In this document: positions 34,585-43,830 of the stretch, in pieces
How positions within the stretch are numbered: the stretch's first letter is position 1
Layout: every line of letters begins with the position of its first letter
NCBI GenBank assembly: GCA_002394365.1
Contig: DGTQ01000007.1
Coordinates: 90,119 to 154,118 of the forward strand
DNA: 64,000 nt
Source of the DNA: Prevotellaceae bacterium UBA4332
GTDB lineage: Bacteria; Bacteroidota; Bacteroidia; Bacteroidales; Bacteroidaceae
Direction of reading: 5' to 3'
Made by a program: the position numbers and the translations under genes
Notes under the pieces: model-generated
Database searches by the model: none
What the model saw: only the letters and a program-made list of their open reading frames with translations
Told to the model about the DNA's origin: nothing

Positions 34585-35412
34585 CTATTTTCTATATGCA
34601 GGAAATGTCAAGGACATCCTCCTTTTATTCCATCTCTTATACAGCGTGTCGTAATCAGCCAAATCCTTATATCTCAACAGTTTCTGCAACCACGGCCTGC
34701 GCACCTTTCTCTCCTCTGTCATGTAGTTTCCGTACAGTTCAAACTCCGAGAAGTCAGCAAAGCAGTTGCAGTCATAATTGTCTCTTATCACCTCAATCCA
34801 CGTTTTTCCTTCCCCTCCCCTTTCTATCAGGTCCTCGTGCAACCTGCGCAACACGTCCTTGCTGAACAACATTTTGTGGGCAACATAAGAAAGCCCAGCC
34901 ATTTTTATCTCGGGAAACAGTCGATGAATATTCCTGTAGTAGGGCTCGTTTTTCTCATAGCTCATATAAAACACTGTTTTGCCCTCTTCCGTCACAAAAA
35001 CATGTTCTCTCACTAATATATGGTCTGAGTCTATACAGAGATACCTGTCGCATGTTCCAACCTTTCCAGATAGTTTTATCAGCTGTTGGAATAACCACCC
35101 GCTCCTGTCCCTGCCATCTACCATTATATTAAGGTCTTTCGGCTTGATGCCTAGCACAGATGTCTCCTCAACAAAAACAAGACCATTCCTGTCGCAAAAA
35201 CTACGTATTTTCTCTTCGTCTGGTGCCACGAGATAGATATTCTTAATCGGATGAGCAACACATCTTCTCACGCCTTCAAGACACAATGGTAGTATTTCCA
35301 AGTCCTTGGCTATGACAGGTATCACCACATCTATTTCCTCCTTGGAAGGTCGCAAGCGTTTGTAGGGAAACCAAGCACAAAGTCTGTAGTATATTTTGCG
35401 TATCTGTGACAT
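34585..35412 (-). CDS. DUF6492-type glycosyltransferase
   Basis: 275 aa. N-terminal KEEIDVVIPVIAKDLEILPLCLEGVRR, a DxD-like metal site in RYLCIDSDHILV, and AGLSYVAHKMLFSKDVL match the DUF6492 group of GT-A-like enzymes in glycan loci. No membrane segment. It has its own promoter in the palindrome at 35420-35467 and lies 19 nt upstream of the transaminase on the same strand. Confidence 0.7.
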   Translation of the reverse strand: MSQIRKIYYRLCAWFPYKRLRPSKEEIDVVIPVIAKDLEILPLCLEGVRRCVAHPIKNIYLVAPDEEKIRSFCDRNGLVFVEETSVLGIKPKDLNIMVDGRDRSGWLFQQLIKLSGKVGTCDRYLCIDSDHILVREHVFVTEEGKTVFYMSYEKNEPYYRNIHRLFPEIKMAGLSYVAHKMLFSKDVLRRLHEDLIERGGEGKTWIEVIRDNYDCNCFADFSEFELYGNYMTEERKVRRPWLQKLLRYKDLADYDTLYKRWNKRRMSLTFPAYRK

Positions 35413-35419
35413 TACTGCG

Positions 35420-35467
35420 CAAAGGTACTAAAAAATTTGTTATCTTTCAAATTTTTTAGTATCTTTG
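35420..35467. promoter_or_regulatory. Symmetric divergent promoter (palindromic)
   Basis: Minus: TTTG (35448-35451), 20 nt, TACCTTTG (35420-35427). Plus: TTTG (35436-35439), 20 nt, TATCTTTG (35460-35467). Both promoters lie in one inverted repeat (CAAAGGTACTAAAAAATTTG mirrored by CAAATTTTTTAGTATCTTTG), 19 of 20 positions paired. It drives the DUF6492 gene and the GT90 gene. Confidence 0.8.
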
Positions 35468-35492
35468 CAACCTAATCCTTTCCTTCTAATAT

Positions 35493-36500
35493 ATGTATCT
35501 GAAAGAAATAGCTAAATTACGCAATAGGAAGAACAGTCATTTAATTTACTATATTTCTGCCATAGCAAAAACCATTATACCAAAATGGCTTATGCGCACT
35601 ATGCTAAAACGTATATTAGCACACTATAACACTCTCTCAATAGCGGAGCAGCAATATATAACCGAGCGAGTTGACTACTATTGTAAGTTTAACACACATA
35701 TAACCCTGCCAGTAAACAGCATACTTTTAAAAGATTTTACAAATAAAAAGGTTCGCACCCCCAACAGACTACACAATTCGCCAAATGGATACATACATGG
35801 AGCGCATTTTTATGACACATACGAATATACACGCTATTTTCCTGATAGCTATCGTATCTCTATACTTTCTGGTGATGTCAATCACATTGTTGAAGTGCCA
35901 TGTTTATGCAAAAGTCGTCCCATAAGCCACGATGATAGTAATCGCAACAACATCCTTTTAAAACTTAATAAAGTGCGCCATTTCTTTTGGGTAAAAGACC
36001 CCTATAAGTGGGAAGATAAAGAGTGTAAGATAATTTTTCGAGGCGAAGCTGCCACCAAACCACGTCGTCAACAGTTTATTAAGATGTGGAAAGATCATCC
36101 GCTCTGCGACCTTGTCTCTACCGATGCCAAAGCAAATGCAATGTCTATCAATGATCATCTGAAGTTTCGATACATTATGACGCTGGAAGGCAATGATGTT
36201 GCGAGCAACCTAAAATGGGTTATGTCAAGTAACAGCATAGCAGTAATGCCTCGTCCTACATGCGAGACATGGTTTATGGAAGGCAAACTGAAAGCTAATT
36301 ACCACTATATAGAGATAAAGGACGACTATAGCGACCTAATAGAACGCATCAACTACTACGAAGCGCACCCCGAAGAAGCAAAGGCTATCACAAATCATGC
36401 TCACGAATGGGTGAAACAGTTTCAAAATAAACAAAGAGAGGATCTAATATCACTCATGGTTATGGATAAGTTTTTTCGCATAACAGGGCAGAAAAGTTAA
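35493..36500 (+). CDS. GT90-type (CAP10/LpsA-like) glycosyltransferase
   Basis: 335 aa. KIIFRGEAATKPRRQQFIKMW, FRYIMTLEGNDVASNLKWVM and PRPTCETWFMEGKLKANYHYIEI are the GT90 donor-binding blocks; known bacterial members are LPS xylosyl/glucosyltransferases. It starts 25 nt after the plus-strand -7 box. The downstream GT2 gene follows after 43 nt. Confidence 0.85.
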   Translation: MYLKEIAKLRNRKNSHLIYYISAIAKTIIPKWLMRTMLKRILAHYNTLSIAEQQYITERVDYYCKFNTHITLPVNSILLKDFTNKKVRTPNRLHNSPNGYIHGAHFYDTYEYTRYFPDSYRISILSGDVNHIVEVPCLCKSRPISHDDSNRNNILLKLNKVRHFFWVKDPYKWEDKECKIIFRGEAATKPRRQQFIKMWKDHPLCDLVSTDAKANAMSINDHLKFRYIMTLEGNDVASNLKWVMSSNSIAVMPRPTCETWFMEGKLKANYHYIEIKDDYSDLIERINYYEAHPEEAKAITNHAHEWVKQFQNKQREDLISLMVMDKFFRITGQKS

Positions 36501-36543
36501 GAGAATTTATGTCTGATTAGTTTTAGCAATAACAATTAAGGAT

Positions 36544-37326
36544 ATGAAGTACGAACAAAAAATAAAAATTACACTCCTAATATCAACCTACAACTGGGTT
36601 GAAGCGTTAAAGCGCGTTTTAGAAGGAGTAAGGAAACAAACGATATTACCCCATGAGGTGGTAATAGCCGATGATGGCTCAGGTGAAGATACAAGAGAAT
36701 ACATCAATTTAGTGAAGAATAATTTTCCTATACCTATAAAGCATGTGTGGCACGAAGACAAAGGCTTCCGTCGTACAGTAATTCTTAATAAAGCAATTGC
36801 ACAGGCAGATGGGGACTATATAATAGAAATGGACGGCGATGTGATACCAGAGCGTCACTTCATACAAGATCACATTGAGGTTATGCGACCTGGATACTAC
36901 ATATGTGGCAGTAGAGTGATGCTTGATGCGAATGGTAAAGTGAAACCATCACATTATCTCAATCTCTTTAGGTGCAAAGCATTGCGTCAATATATAGCCA
37001 ATAAGAAAACGCAATTCTCTACTCGCCATATTCGTGGCTGCAACTTGGCTTTCTGGCGCAAAGATTTCATAGCGGTGAATGGCTATAACGAATCCATCAC
37101 TGGATGGGGGCATGAAGATCATGAGCTCATATTCCGCATGATGTTTAACGGAGTAAAAGAATGCCGTCTGAAGTTTGGTGGAGTGATACGCCACATATAC
37201 CATGGTGAACCATCAAAGGCACATAAACAAATCAACAACGATATACAAAACGACACCGTACGCAATAGAAGTACGTGGTGCGAGAAAGGTATTAGTCAAT
37301 ATCTATCCTCTCAATCTCTGGATTGA
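36544..37326 (+). CDS. GT2 glycosyltransferase (chondroitin-polymerase/galactosyltransferase-like C-terminus)
   Basis: 260 aa. GT-A start ITLLISTYNWVEALKRVLEGV, nucleotide loop IADDGSGEDT, metal motif IIEMDGDVIPE, acceptor region RHIRGCNLAFWRKDFIAVNG and GWGHEDHELIFRM. Its last 35 nt overlap the 3' end of the convergent gene below. Confidence 0.9.
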   Translation: MKYEQKIKITLLISTYNWVEALKRVLEGVRKQTILPHEVVIADDGSGEDTREYINLVKNNFPIPIKHVWHEDKGFRRTVILNKAIAQADGDYIIEMDGDVIPERHFIQDHIEVMRPGYYICGSRVMLDANGKVKPSHYLNLFRCKALRQYIANKKTQFSTRHIRGCNLAFWRKDFIAVNGYNESITGWGHEDHELIFRMMFNGVKECRLKFGGVIRHIYHGEPSKAHKQINNDIQNDTVRNRSTWCEKGISQYLSSQSLD

Positions 37327-38182
37327 ATTTCAACCCTTCACGATATCCATCTAAAATCTTTTCCCAAAGAATCTTGCGCTCTGCTTTTGGGCGACAAAGT
37401 AGTTTCATGTATGCAATACGCATGTGGTTAAGTTCTTTCACGTAGAACTTCAAGCCGCTACCGTATTTGAGTTTGTTCATGAAAAGAGAGTTCCGTTTCC
37501 AATAATAGAATTTCCATGCCATTGAAACAGGAGCTGTCGAGAGATCGGCATTATAATTCATAGCAGTCTTATGGATTACTATGCTATCGGCAACGTACAA
37601 CCCTTCAAACCCACTTCTGACTATTCTATCGGAATATTCTGTATCATCTTTCCAAATGAAAAATTCCTTGTATGGAAGTCCCACAGCACATATGGCTTTT
37701 GAGGAAATTAGCATAGAAACGAATGAAGACTGCTTCAATTGCCTTATACTGCACGATTTGTCTTTATCAGACTTGAATACGGGACGATTCATGTTATGGT
37801 CATTACCATCTGTCCATAACACACGACTACTAGCATACCCAATATGAGAATGCTTAGTAAACACATCATACAGTTGTAATAGAGCATCTTTCTCTGGTAT
37901 GGTATCGTCATCCATTACCCATACAGCATCGGCACCATTTTCGACAGCTATCTTAATTCCACAAGAAAAACCTCCTGCACCACCGATATTCTCTGATAGA
38001 TGTATAATCTTAATTTTCTCAAAATCTAAGTCATCGAGATACTCACATGTGCCATCAGTAGAACAGTTGTCAATGATGATAATTTTATCAAGATGACAGT
38101 TTTGTTTACTCACTGCTTCTATACACTCCTTTAAAAGTAACAAACGGTTATATGTAACTATAACTGCACTTATTTTTAACAT
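37292..38182 (-). CDS. GT2 glycosyltransferase, rhamnosyl/galactofuranosyltransferase-like
   Basis: 296 aa. ISAVIVTYNRLLLLKECIEAV, IIDNCSTDGT, WVMDDDTIPEKDALLQL and WKDDTEYSDRIVRSG match GlfT/rhamnosyltransferase-like GT2 enzymes. The UDP-galactopyranose mutase gene 96 nt upstream on the same strand suggests it uses UDP-galactofuranose. Convergent with, and overlapping by 35 nt, the preceding gene. Confidence 0.85.
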   Translation of the reverse strand: MLKISAVIVTYNRLLLLKECIEAVSKQNCHLDKIIIIDNCSTDGTCEYLDDLDFEKIKIIHLSENIGGAGGFSCGIKIAVENGADAVWVMDDDTIPEKDALLQLYDVFTKHSHIGYASSRVLWTDGNDHNMNRPVFKSDKDKSCSIRQLKQSSFVSMLISSKAICAVGLPYKEFFIWKDDTEYSDRIVRSGFEGLYVADSIVIHKTAMNYNADLSTAPVSMAWKFYYWKRNSLFMNKLKYGSGLKFYVKELNHMRIAYMKLLCRPKAERKILWEKILDGYREGLKFNPEIERIDID

Positions 38183-38278
38183 GTTTAAATGCTTATATAT
38201 TTATAGATTCTATTGCTTATGCTTTTAACATTCCTTGCACATGTATGCGGTCCACGTACTCGCTGTAGTTAATATATT

Positions 38279-39382
38279 TTATGCAAACAGCTTCATAACT
38301 TCCTCGATAATTGGTGCCATATCGTAGTATTTATACCGAGCGAGACGACCACCAAAAATAACACAATCCTCCTTAGAGGCTAGTTCATTATATTTACCTG
38401 CCAAGACTCTATTTCGTTTGTCGTTGACAGGATAGAACTGTTCCATTCCTTTTACATACTCGGTAGAATATTCTTCGCTGACAACTGTCTTGAGGCAGTC
38501 ATAGACCTGTTGCCCGAACATCTCGAAGTGCTTGTGTTCTATCACACGAGTGTAAGGCCTATCATGACTAGTGTAGTTTACTACGGCATTACCTTGATAG
38601 TTAGGTGTGTCTTCTATCCTTGTCTTGAAAGTCACTGTGCGCCAATTGAGCCTACCTAGTCTGTAGCCAAAGTATTCATCCAGAGCTCCCGTATATACTA
38701 ATTTATTAGCATAGTTGCGCCAATTACTGAATTCCGAATTAAAGAAGTCTGTACAAGTCCTACACTCTATGCCGTCTAATAAACTATCGATGAGCTTGTT
38801 GTATCCTCCGATGGGGATTCCCTGATATTTATCGTTGAAATAGTTGTTGTCAAATATCATACGTACTGGTAGTCGCTTTATGATAAAGGTTGGCAAATCT
38901 TTACAATCACGTCCCCATTGCTTCTCCGTGTAATCCTTTATAAGTTTTGTGTAGATATCTATGCCCACAAGTGATATCGCCTGCTCTTCTAGATTACTAG
39001 GTTCGCCTTTAAACTTCTGACTATCTATCCTAGCTTGTGCCTCTTGTGGAGTATGTACATCAGGCCACATCTTGTTGAAGGTGTTCATATTGAATGGCAG
39101 ATTGTATAGCTCGCCCTTATAATTTGCTACAGGACAGTTAGTGTATCGGTTGAACTCCACGAAGGAGTTGACGAAATCCCACACCTCTTTATTTGAGGTA
39201 TGAAATATGTGCGCCCCATACTTGTGCACATTGATTCCCTCTACTTTCTCGCAATAAATGTTGCCACCCAAGTGCTCTCGCTTGTCAATTACAAGACATT
39301 TCTTTCCTGTTTTCTTAGCAAAGTATGCAAAAGTGGAACCATAGAGACCTGAACCCACTATAAGATAATCATATTTTTCCAT
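38279..39382 (-). CDS. glf: UDP-galactopyranose mutase
   Basis: 367 aa, full length. Converts UDP-Galp to UDP-Galf with reduced FAD. FAD-binding YDYLIVGSGLYGSTFAYFAK, KYGAHIFHTSNKEVWDFVN, KLIKDYTEKQWGRD and YVKGMEQFYPVND are conserved Glf blocks. It provides the donor for a galactofuranosyltransferase, probably the adjacent GT2. Confidence 0.95.
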   Translation of the reverse strand: MEKYDYLIVGSGLYGSTFAYFAKKTGKKCLVIDKREHLGGNIYCEKVEGINVHKYGAHIFHTSNKEVWDFVNSFVEFNRYTNCPVANYKGELYNLPFNMNTFNKMWPDVHTPQEAQARIDSQKFKGEPSNLEEQAISLVGIDIYTKLIKDYTEKQWGRDCKDLPTFIIKRLPVRMIFDNNYFNDKYQGIPIGGYNKLIDSLLDGIECRTCTDFFNSEFSNWRNYANKLVYTGALDEYFGYRLGRLNWRTVTFKTRIEDTPNYQGNAVVNYTSHDRPYTRVIEHKHFEMFGQQVYDCLKTVVSEEYSTEYVKGMEQFYPVNDKRNRVLAGKYNELASKEDCVIFGGRLARYKYYDMAPIIEEVMKLFA

Positions 39383-39418
39383 AAGAATCGCATTTTATTA
39401 AAGTGACGTAAATATTTT

Positions 39419-40546
39419 TTACAAACTTTCTAACCAACGTGATAGAAATACATTATACACTTGATACGATGTACCATCAAGTGTAGTAGTTTCAAGAAGT
39501 AATTCTTTTTCTATCAAAGCATTGAGAGTCCGCTTTGACGAAGCTGCTGTCCCTAAATTGTATTTGTTAAGAAACGATGAAGATGTAGGACGTAACAATA
39601 CGCCTTCTTTCGCCACAGCAGTTAAAAAGTTCCACTGCCCTTTGGTTAGAAGCCTGCGACGCTCAATAAAACCAGGCTCTCGTTCCTTTAAGATTTTTCT
39701 TATTGCAGTATATACTTGTTCTATATCTATCTTGTTTCCTGATGTGAAATATATTACATGGCATAACGTTTGCGTATATAGTGTATGACAACGACTCCAG
39801 TCTAAAATAAACTTTACTGCCTCATTGGTTATTTCCTTATGAAATTTTTCAAAGAGACTTGTAATAAAACATGAATATGTGTCATAAGGAATTTTATCCA
39901 CATAAAGACAATGTGTACTATCATAGAAAGGAGATTGAGGAGAAGTGAACATCTCTGTCATAAGATGCTTCTTACTCCCAGAGAAAATGAAACGAACATT
40001 ACTCAAACTCTGAATATGCGAGCGGAGTAAAGCCTCCATTGCAACTCCTTCATATTCTCGGACCTGCTGAAATTCATCTATGGCTATCAGTGTCAATTTT
40101 GATTGTTTTTCAAGGTAATCTAATATGCTTTTCAATGTGAGATTTTTTTCTTGCTCATCTTGAAACGTCATTGTAACAGAGAACCTGGCATTAACAACAT
40201 CATACGTTATAATTGGGCGAATTGCACCGAGTTTGTTTATGAAACGCTTTATCAGTGATTCCTTTTTTAGAGCATTAACAACTGCTTCCATCAAAATACG
40301 AATGAAATCTTCATATGACTGTGATGGATAAATATCTACATAGTAACATTCAATAGGTAATTGTTCTGTCTTTATCCTATCAAAAACATGATATATTATC
40401 CCTGTCTTACCATAACGACGAGGAGAAATCAAGGTCACATTACCACCATTTGTAACATACTCTATAATTGTATTTGTTTCTTGTTCTCTATCACAGAACA
40501 ACTCTTTGGGCACGTATGGTGTTAGTATAAATGGATTGTTTGTCAT
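39419..40546 (-). CDS. AAA-family ATPase (archaeal ATPase_2/MarR-tail type)
   Basis: 375 aa from ATG 40546; the TTG at 40558 is less likely. P-loop VTLISPRRYGKTGIIYHVFD (about 37-56), Walker B LTLIAIDEFQQV, sensor RFIFSGSKKHLM, and a C-terminal winged-helix (FLTAVAKEGVLLRPTSSSFL). These ATPases are common and often mobile in Bacteroidota, role unknown. AT-richer than the glycan genes around it, and it interrupts the glycan cluster. Its promoter lies in a 45-nt palindrome. Confidence 0.85.
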   Translation of the reverse strand: MTNNPFILTPYVPKELFCDREQETNTIIEYVTNGGNVTLISPRRYGKTGIIYHVFDRIKTEQLPIECYYVDIYPSQSYEDFIRILMEAVVNALKKESLIKRFINKLGAIRPIITYDVVNARFSVTMTFQDEQEKNLTLKSILDYLEKQSKLTLIAIDEFQQVREYEGVAMEALLRSHIQSLSNVRFIFSGSKKHLMTEMFTSPQSPFYDSTHCLYVDKIPYDTYSCFITSLFEKFHKEITNEAVKFILDWSRCHTLYTQTLCHVIYFTSGNKIDIEQVYTAIRKILKEREPGFIERRRLLTKGQWNFLTAVAKEGVLLRPTSSSFLNKYNLGTAASSKRTLNALIEKELLLETTTLDGTSYQVYNVFLSRWLESL

Positions 40547-40571
40547 CTCTTTATGCAACTATTACGACATG

Positions 40572-40617
40572 CAAATTTATTAAACATTTTGTATAATGCA
40601 AAATGTTTAATAAATTT
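40572..40617 (-). promoter_or_regulatory. Promoter embedded in a perfect 19-bp palindrome
   Basis: Arms 40573-40591 and 40599-40617 are exactly complementary with a 7-nt loop. The minus strand carries TTTG (40599-40602), 19 nt, TAAATTTG (40572-40579), about 25 nt upstream of ATG 40546. A dimeric regulator bound here would block the promoter; autoregulation by the ATPase's winged-helix end is conceivable. Confidence 0.7.
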
Positions 40618-40663
40618 TCTTATTCTATTACACCTTTTTTAACATTTTGCACACTCAATATTG

Positions 40664-42589
40664 TCATCTTACAATCAGTTCGTTATTTTCCATTCGCTTC
40701 ATGTAGCTACTTATCACTGCTTTCAGCAGACGTGTCATCTCGTTCTGCTTCTCCCTGTCCTCTTTGCCTGCTACATTTATTTTCAGCATTGGGTCTTTCT
40801 TGAAATTATAGACAGCCGTAACATTCTTGCCATCAAATTGAAGAAAAAAGTCACCCTTTACCAATTGGTAAATACCGTTATTATAGCTTACTGCCCATGT
40901 TTCATCGTCTTTCGTCTTTGTCAAGTCTTGACCAAAGGCTATATAAGGCTTATTATAGCCTGTCAGGCTCAGCACGGTAGGCATTATGTCTATCTGCTGT
41001 GCTATTCCATGTCTGCGTTCTGCTTTTACCGTCGCCCCTGTGGGGTCGAATATCATCAGTGGTGCAGCATAAGCTCCGAGGTCGGTATTATACACAGCGC
41101 TGTCAAAGCCATTGGTGTGGTCACACGTCAGGACGAATATGGTATTCTCATACCACGGCTGTTTGCTTGCTGTTTCAAAGAACTTCCTTATCGCCATGTC
41201 CGTATATCTTATGCAACGGTGTATCGAATTCTTACCATCATCCTTATACGTTTCTGCATATTTCTCTGGCACATTGAAGGGATGATGACTGGACGCTGTA
41301 AATACTGCTGTCATGAATGGTTCCTTCATCTCCGACATCTTCAAGGCATAGAACTGCATGAATGGTTCGTCCCATATTGCCCATGTTCCGTCGTAGTCGC
41401 CATCTCCACCAAAGCGTTTATCAGCATTATATTCCGTCCGTCCGTAATACGACTTAAATCCTGTTGCTTTAGCAAATGCCTCAAATCCCATACTTCCATT
41501 CTCTGCTCCGTGGAAGAAAGCCGTTTCATAGCCTATCTTTCCCAACTCTCCTGCTAGTCCACTTACGTTGTTCATCGAGGCTGGAGTGAGGAAGAAAGGC
41601 TCTATGAACATAGGTATACTGGAGAGTATCGAAGGCATACCGTCTATAGACTTTCTGCCATTGGCATAGCTATAATCAAAAGACAGCGACTTTGCCTCCA
41701 GACTTTTCACAAAGGGAGCATAACCTTCTTCTATATATTCTCTTCCAAAACTCTCTACTATAAGAACCACTACGTTCTTTTTATTAGGTATAGACTGAAG
41801 GTTTCCTTCATGCAAGGCTGTATAGTTTACGTCTATCTCGTTTTGTGTATATCCTGGGTCTTTGAAAGTTTTTTTTCCTGTCGTCCTTATGAGCGAGAAT
41901 GGGGTATTGAGTATTGCTGCAGCCTCCTTAGGGTGGCTCACGTACTGATTAGCATTACTAATAGTAATAGGCCTTACAGCATGAGTGAATCCTCCTCGCA
42001 TACCTGCTATGGTTAGGGGGATATAAAGTGCAAAGACAAGTACGTTGATTACATAATAAATAATGTAATTCCTTCTCTCTTTTCTTGCAGAAGACGGCAT
42101 TACATATAGTTTCCACAAACAGAATATCATCACCATTCCGAGAAGGAACAAATACCAATGGTTAAGTATTTCGGCACCAAGTATGCTACCAATGTTTCCT
42201 TCGTTTTCAAACTCTTGCAGCACACTCATCGTGGTGCGCTTACCAGTATAACGAAAATATACTGAGTCTGCAAGATTTGCTATTATAGCAAGGCTATTAA
42301 CTACTACAAATACCCACTTTGCTGCTACCTGCCATTTTCTCGTCTCTTTATAATGCAGTGGAAACAGCATCATCAAGGCATATAGAATATTTGTATATAG
42401 TATTGCCGACGTATCAAACCTTAGGGAGCCTGCCAGCAAATCTGTCAGGGAGTTGGCAAATAAAGGCTCTCCGAGGGCGCTCCAGTTCTCTGCCACATAC
42501 TCTACTCTGCAAAGCATATATGCTACATAGACCATTGCCATATTGATGACAAAAGCCACAAGAGCAGGTACTTCCTTTTTTACTTCCAT
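40664..42589 (-). CDS. LTA synthase/MdoB-like sulfatase-family phosphoglycerol or phosphoethanolamine transferase
   Basis: 641 aa. Five N-terminal membrane helices (1-215), then an extracytoplasmic alkaline-phosphatase-fold domain. Seen: KNVVVLIVESFGREYI (first metal site), SYANGRKSIDGMPSILSSIP (nucleophile region), FFHGAENGSMGFEAF and VLTCDHTNG (metal Asp-His). It decorates surface glycans or lipids with a phospho-head group. The N-terminus MEVKKEV is encoded by the 13-bp repeat that fills the upstream spacer. Confidence 0.9.
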   Translation of the reverse strand: MEVKKEVPALVAFVINMAMVYVAYMLCRVEYVAENWSALGEPLFANSLTDLLAGSLRFDTSAILYTNILYALMMLFPLHYKETRKWQVAAKWVFVVVNSLAIIANLADSVYFRYTGKRTTMSVLQEFENEGNIGSILGAEILNHWYLFLLGMVMIFCLWKLYVMPSSARKERRNYIIYYVINVLVFALYIPLTIAGMRGGFTHAVRPITISNANQYVSHPKEAAAILNTPFSLIRTTGKKTFKDPGYTQNEIDVNYTALHEGNLQSIPNKKNVVVLIVESFGREYIEEGYAPFVKSLEAKSLSFDYSYANGRKSIDGMPSILSSIPMFIEPFFLTPASMNNVSGLAGELGKIGYETAFFHGAENGSMGFEAFAKATGFKSYYGRTEYNADKRFGGDGDYDGTWAIWDEPFMQFYALKMSEMKEPFMTAVFTASSHHPFNVPEKYAETYKDDGKNSIHRCIRYTDMAIRKFFETASKQPWYENTIFVLTCDHTNGFDSAVYNTDLGAYAAPLMIFDPTGATVKAERRHGIAQQIDIMPTVLSLTGYNKPYIAFGQDLTKTKDDETWAVSYNNGIYQLVKGDFFLQFDGKNVTAVYNFKKDPMLKINVAGKEDREKQNEMTRLLKAVISSYMKRMENNELIVR

Positions 42590-42643
42590 TTTTTACTTCC
42601 TCTTTTTACTTCCTCTTTTTACTTCCTCTTTCACTCCCCTTTT
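42571..42643 (-). repeat. 13-bp purine-rich tandem repeat carrying the start of the LTA-synthase-like gene
   Basis: On the minus strand GGAAGTAAAAAGA-type units repeat five to six times from the end of the aminotransferase gene into the first seven codons of the next. They supply both the AGGAAG ribosome binding site and the ATG. Confidence 0.8.
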
Positions 42644-43830
42644 TTATAGCTGTTTATGGCTTCTACAATCTCTTTTGCTTCTTCTGCTGTTATTATCTGG
42701 TTCATCGGGATGGAGAGTTCCTCGTTGGCTATACGCTCTGTTATGGGGAGACCCCCTCTAACTCCCCCCAAGGGGGAGATAAGTTGAGAGTTGAGAGTTC
42801 TTGCTCTGGCAAGCCAACAAGTTGGAGCGGAGAGTTGAGAGACTGGTAACTGTGAACTGCTTATATAGCACTCCTGCATGTGGGGGGGTATGGGGTAATG
42901 TATCAAGGTTTCTATATCTTTCGATGCAAGATACGACTGCAAGTCATCACGTTTTTCGCAGAATATGGGGAACTGGTGATACACGTTGTTCTCATCTGGC
43001 AGACGCTTGGGCAACGTTATCAGCGGATTGCTGATATGCTCATAATAGTATGCTGCGAGGCGTTGGCGTTTTTTATTGTCTTCATCGAGATATTTCAGTT
43101 TTACGTCGAGCACAGCTGCATCCAACTCTGACATTCTGCTGTTCAGCCCCTGGTATTTGAACACATATTTCTTCTGGCTGCCATAGTTTGCCAACGCACA
43201 AATGATGCTTGCCAATTCTTCGTCATCAGTAGTCACGGCACCAGCGTCACCAAATGCGCCGATATTCTTGCCTGGATAGAAGGAGTGACCTGCAGCATCA
43301 CCAAGTGCTCCAACCCGCTTCCCTTGCCAATAGCATCCTTGCGCCTGAGCACAGTCTTCTATAATTTTCAAATCATACCTCTTGCAGACATCCCCCAGTC
43401 TGTCATCATAGGCGTTGCGACCATACAGGTGAACTATCATCACTGCTCTTGTCCTTGGGGTTACAGCCTGCTCTATGCGGGAAGTATCTATCTCGAGATG
43501 TTCCCACGTTGGTTCTACGAGTACGGGCACAAGGTTGTTGTCTGATATTGCGAGGATGCTGGCTATATATGTGTTGGCAGGCACTATTATTTCATCGCCA
43601 TCGTGGAAATCCCCCCTCTCCTTATAGGCACGTATTATGAGCCTCAGCGCATCGAGCCCGTTGGCTACAGCCACGCAGTGCTTGGTACCTACGTACTGGG
43701 CATAGTCTTTTTCAAACTGTGCCACTTCCCTGCCCTGCAAGAACCAACCGCTGTCTATGACTCGTGCTGCTGCTGCCTTGTATTCCTCGGCATGCTGGGC
43801 TGTTATTTTCTTCAGGTCATAGAATTTCAC
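42631..43830 (-). CDS. Sugar aminotransferase, DegT family (FdtB/QdtB-like), with an in-frame repeat insertion
   Basis: 399 aa. PLP-dependent 3-amino sugar synthesis. Lys188 in FYPGKNIGAFGDAGAV is the PLP lysine; VANGLDALRL and IIEDCAQAQG complete the site. Between HYPIPPHMQE (about 320) and TERIANEELSIPMNQ (about 364-378), which are contiguous in family members, lie about 40 residues (CYISSSQ to GGVRGGLPI). They are encoded by heptamers, the 31-bp module and a GC palindrome. Start is GTG 43830, overlapping the mgtC stop (GTGA). The active site is intact, so the enzyme is probably functional. Confidence 0.88.
   Translation of the reverse strand: MKFYDLKKITAQHAEEYKAAAARVIDSGWFLQGREVAQFEKDYAQYVGTKHCVAVANGLDALRLIIRAYKERGDFHDGDEIIVPANTYIASILAISDNNLVPVLVEPTWEHLEIDTSRIEQAVTPRTRAVMIVHLYGRNAYDDRLGDVCKRYDLKIIEDCAQAQGCYWQGKRVGALGDAAGHSFYPGKNIGAFGDAGAVTTDDEELASIICALANYGSQKKYVFKYQGLNSRMSELDAAVLDVKLKYLDEDNKKRQRLAAYYYEHISNPLITLPKRLPDENNVYHQFPIFCEKRDDLQSYLASKDIETLIHYPIPPHMQECYISSSQLPVSQLSAPTCWLARARTLNSQLISPLGGVRGGLPITERIANEELSIPMNQIITAEEAKEIVEAINSYKKGE
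42749..42865 (-). repeat. Composite mosaic repeat inside the DegT-type gene
   Basis: Plus-strand order: palindrome ccccctctaactcccccc/aagggggag (42749-42778), heptamers gttgaga (42782-42799), 31-bp module (42798-42828, identical to 4665-4695 reverse-complemented), then heptamers through gtaactgtgaactg (42830-42861). Confidence 0.85.
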
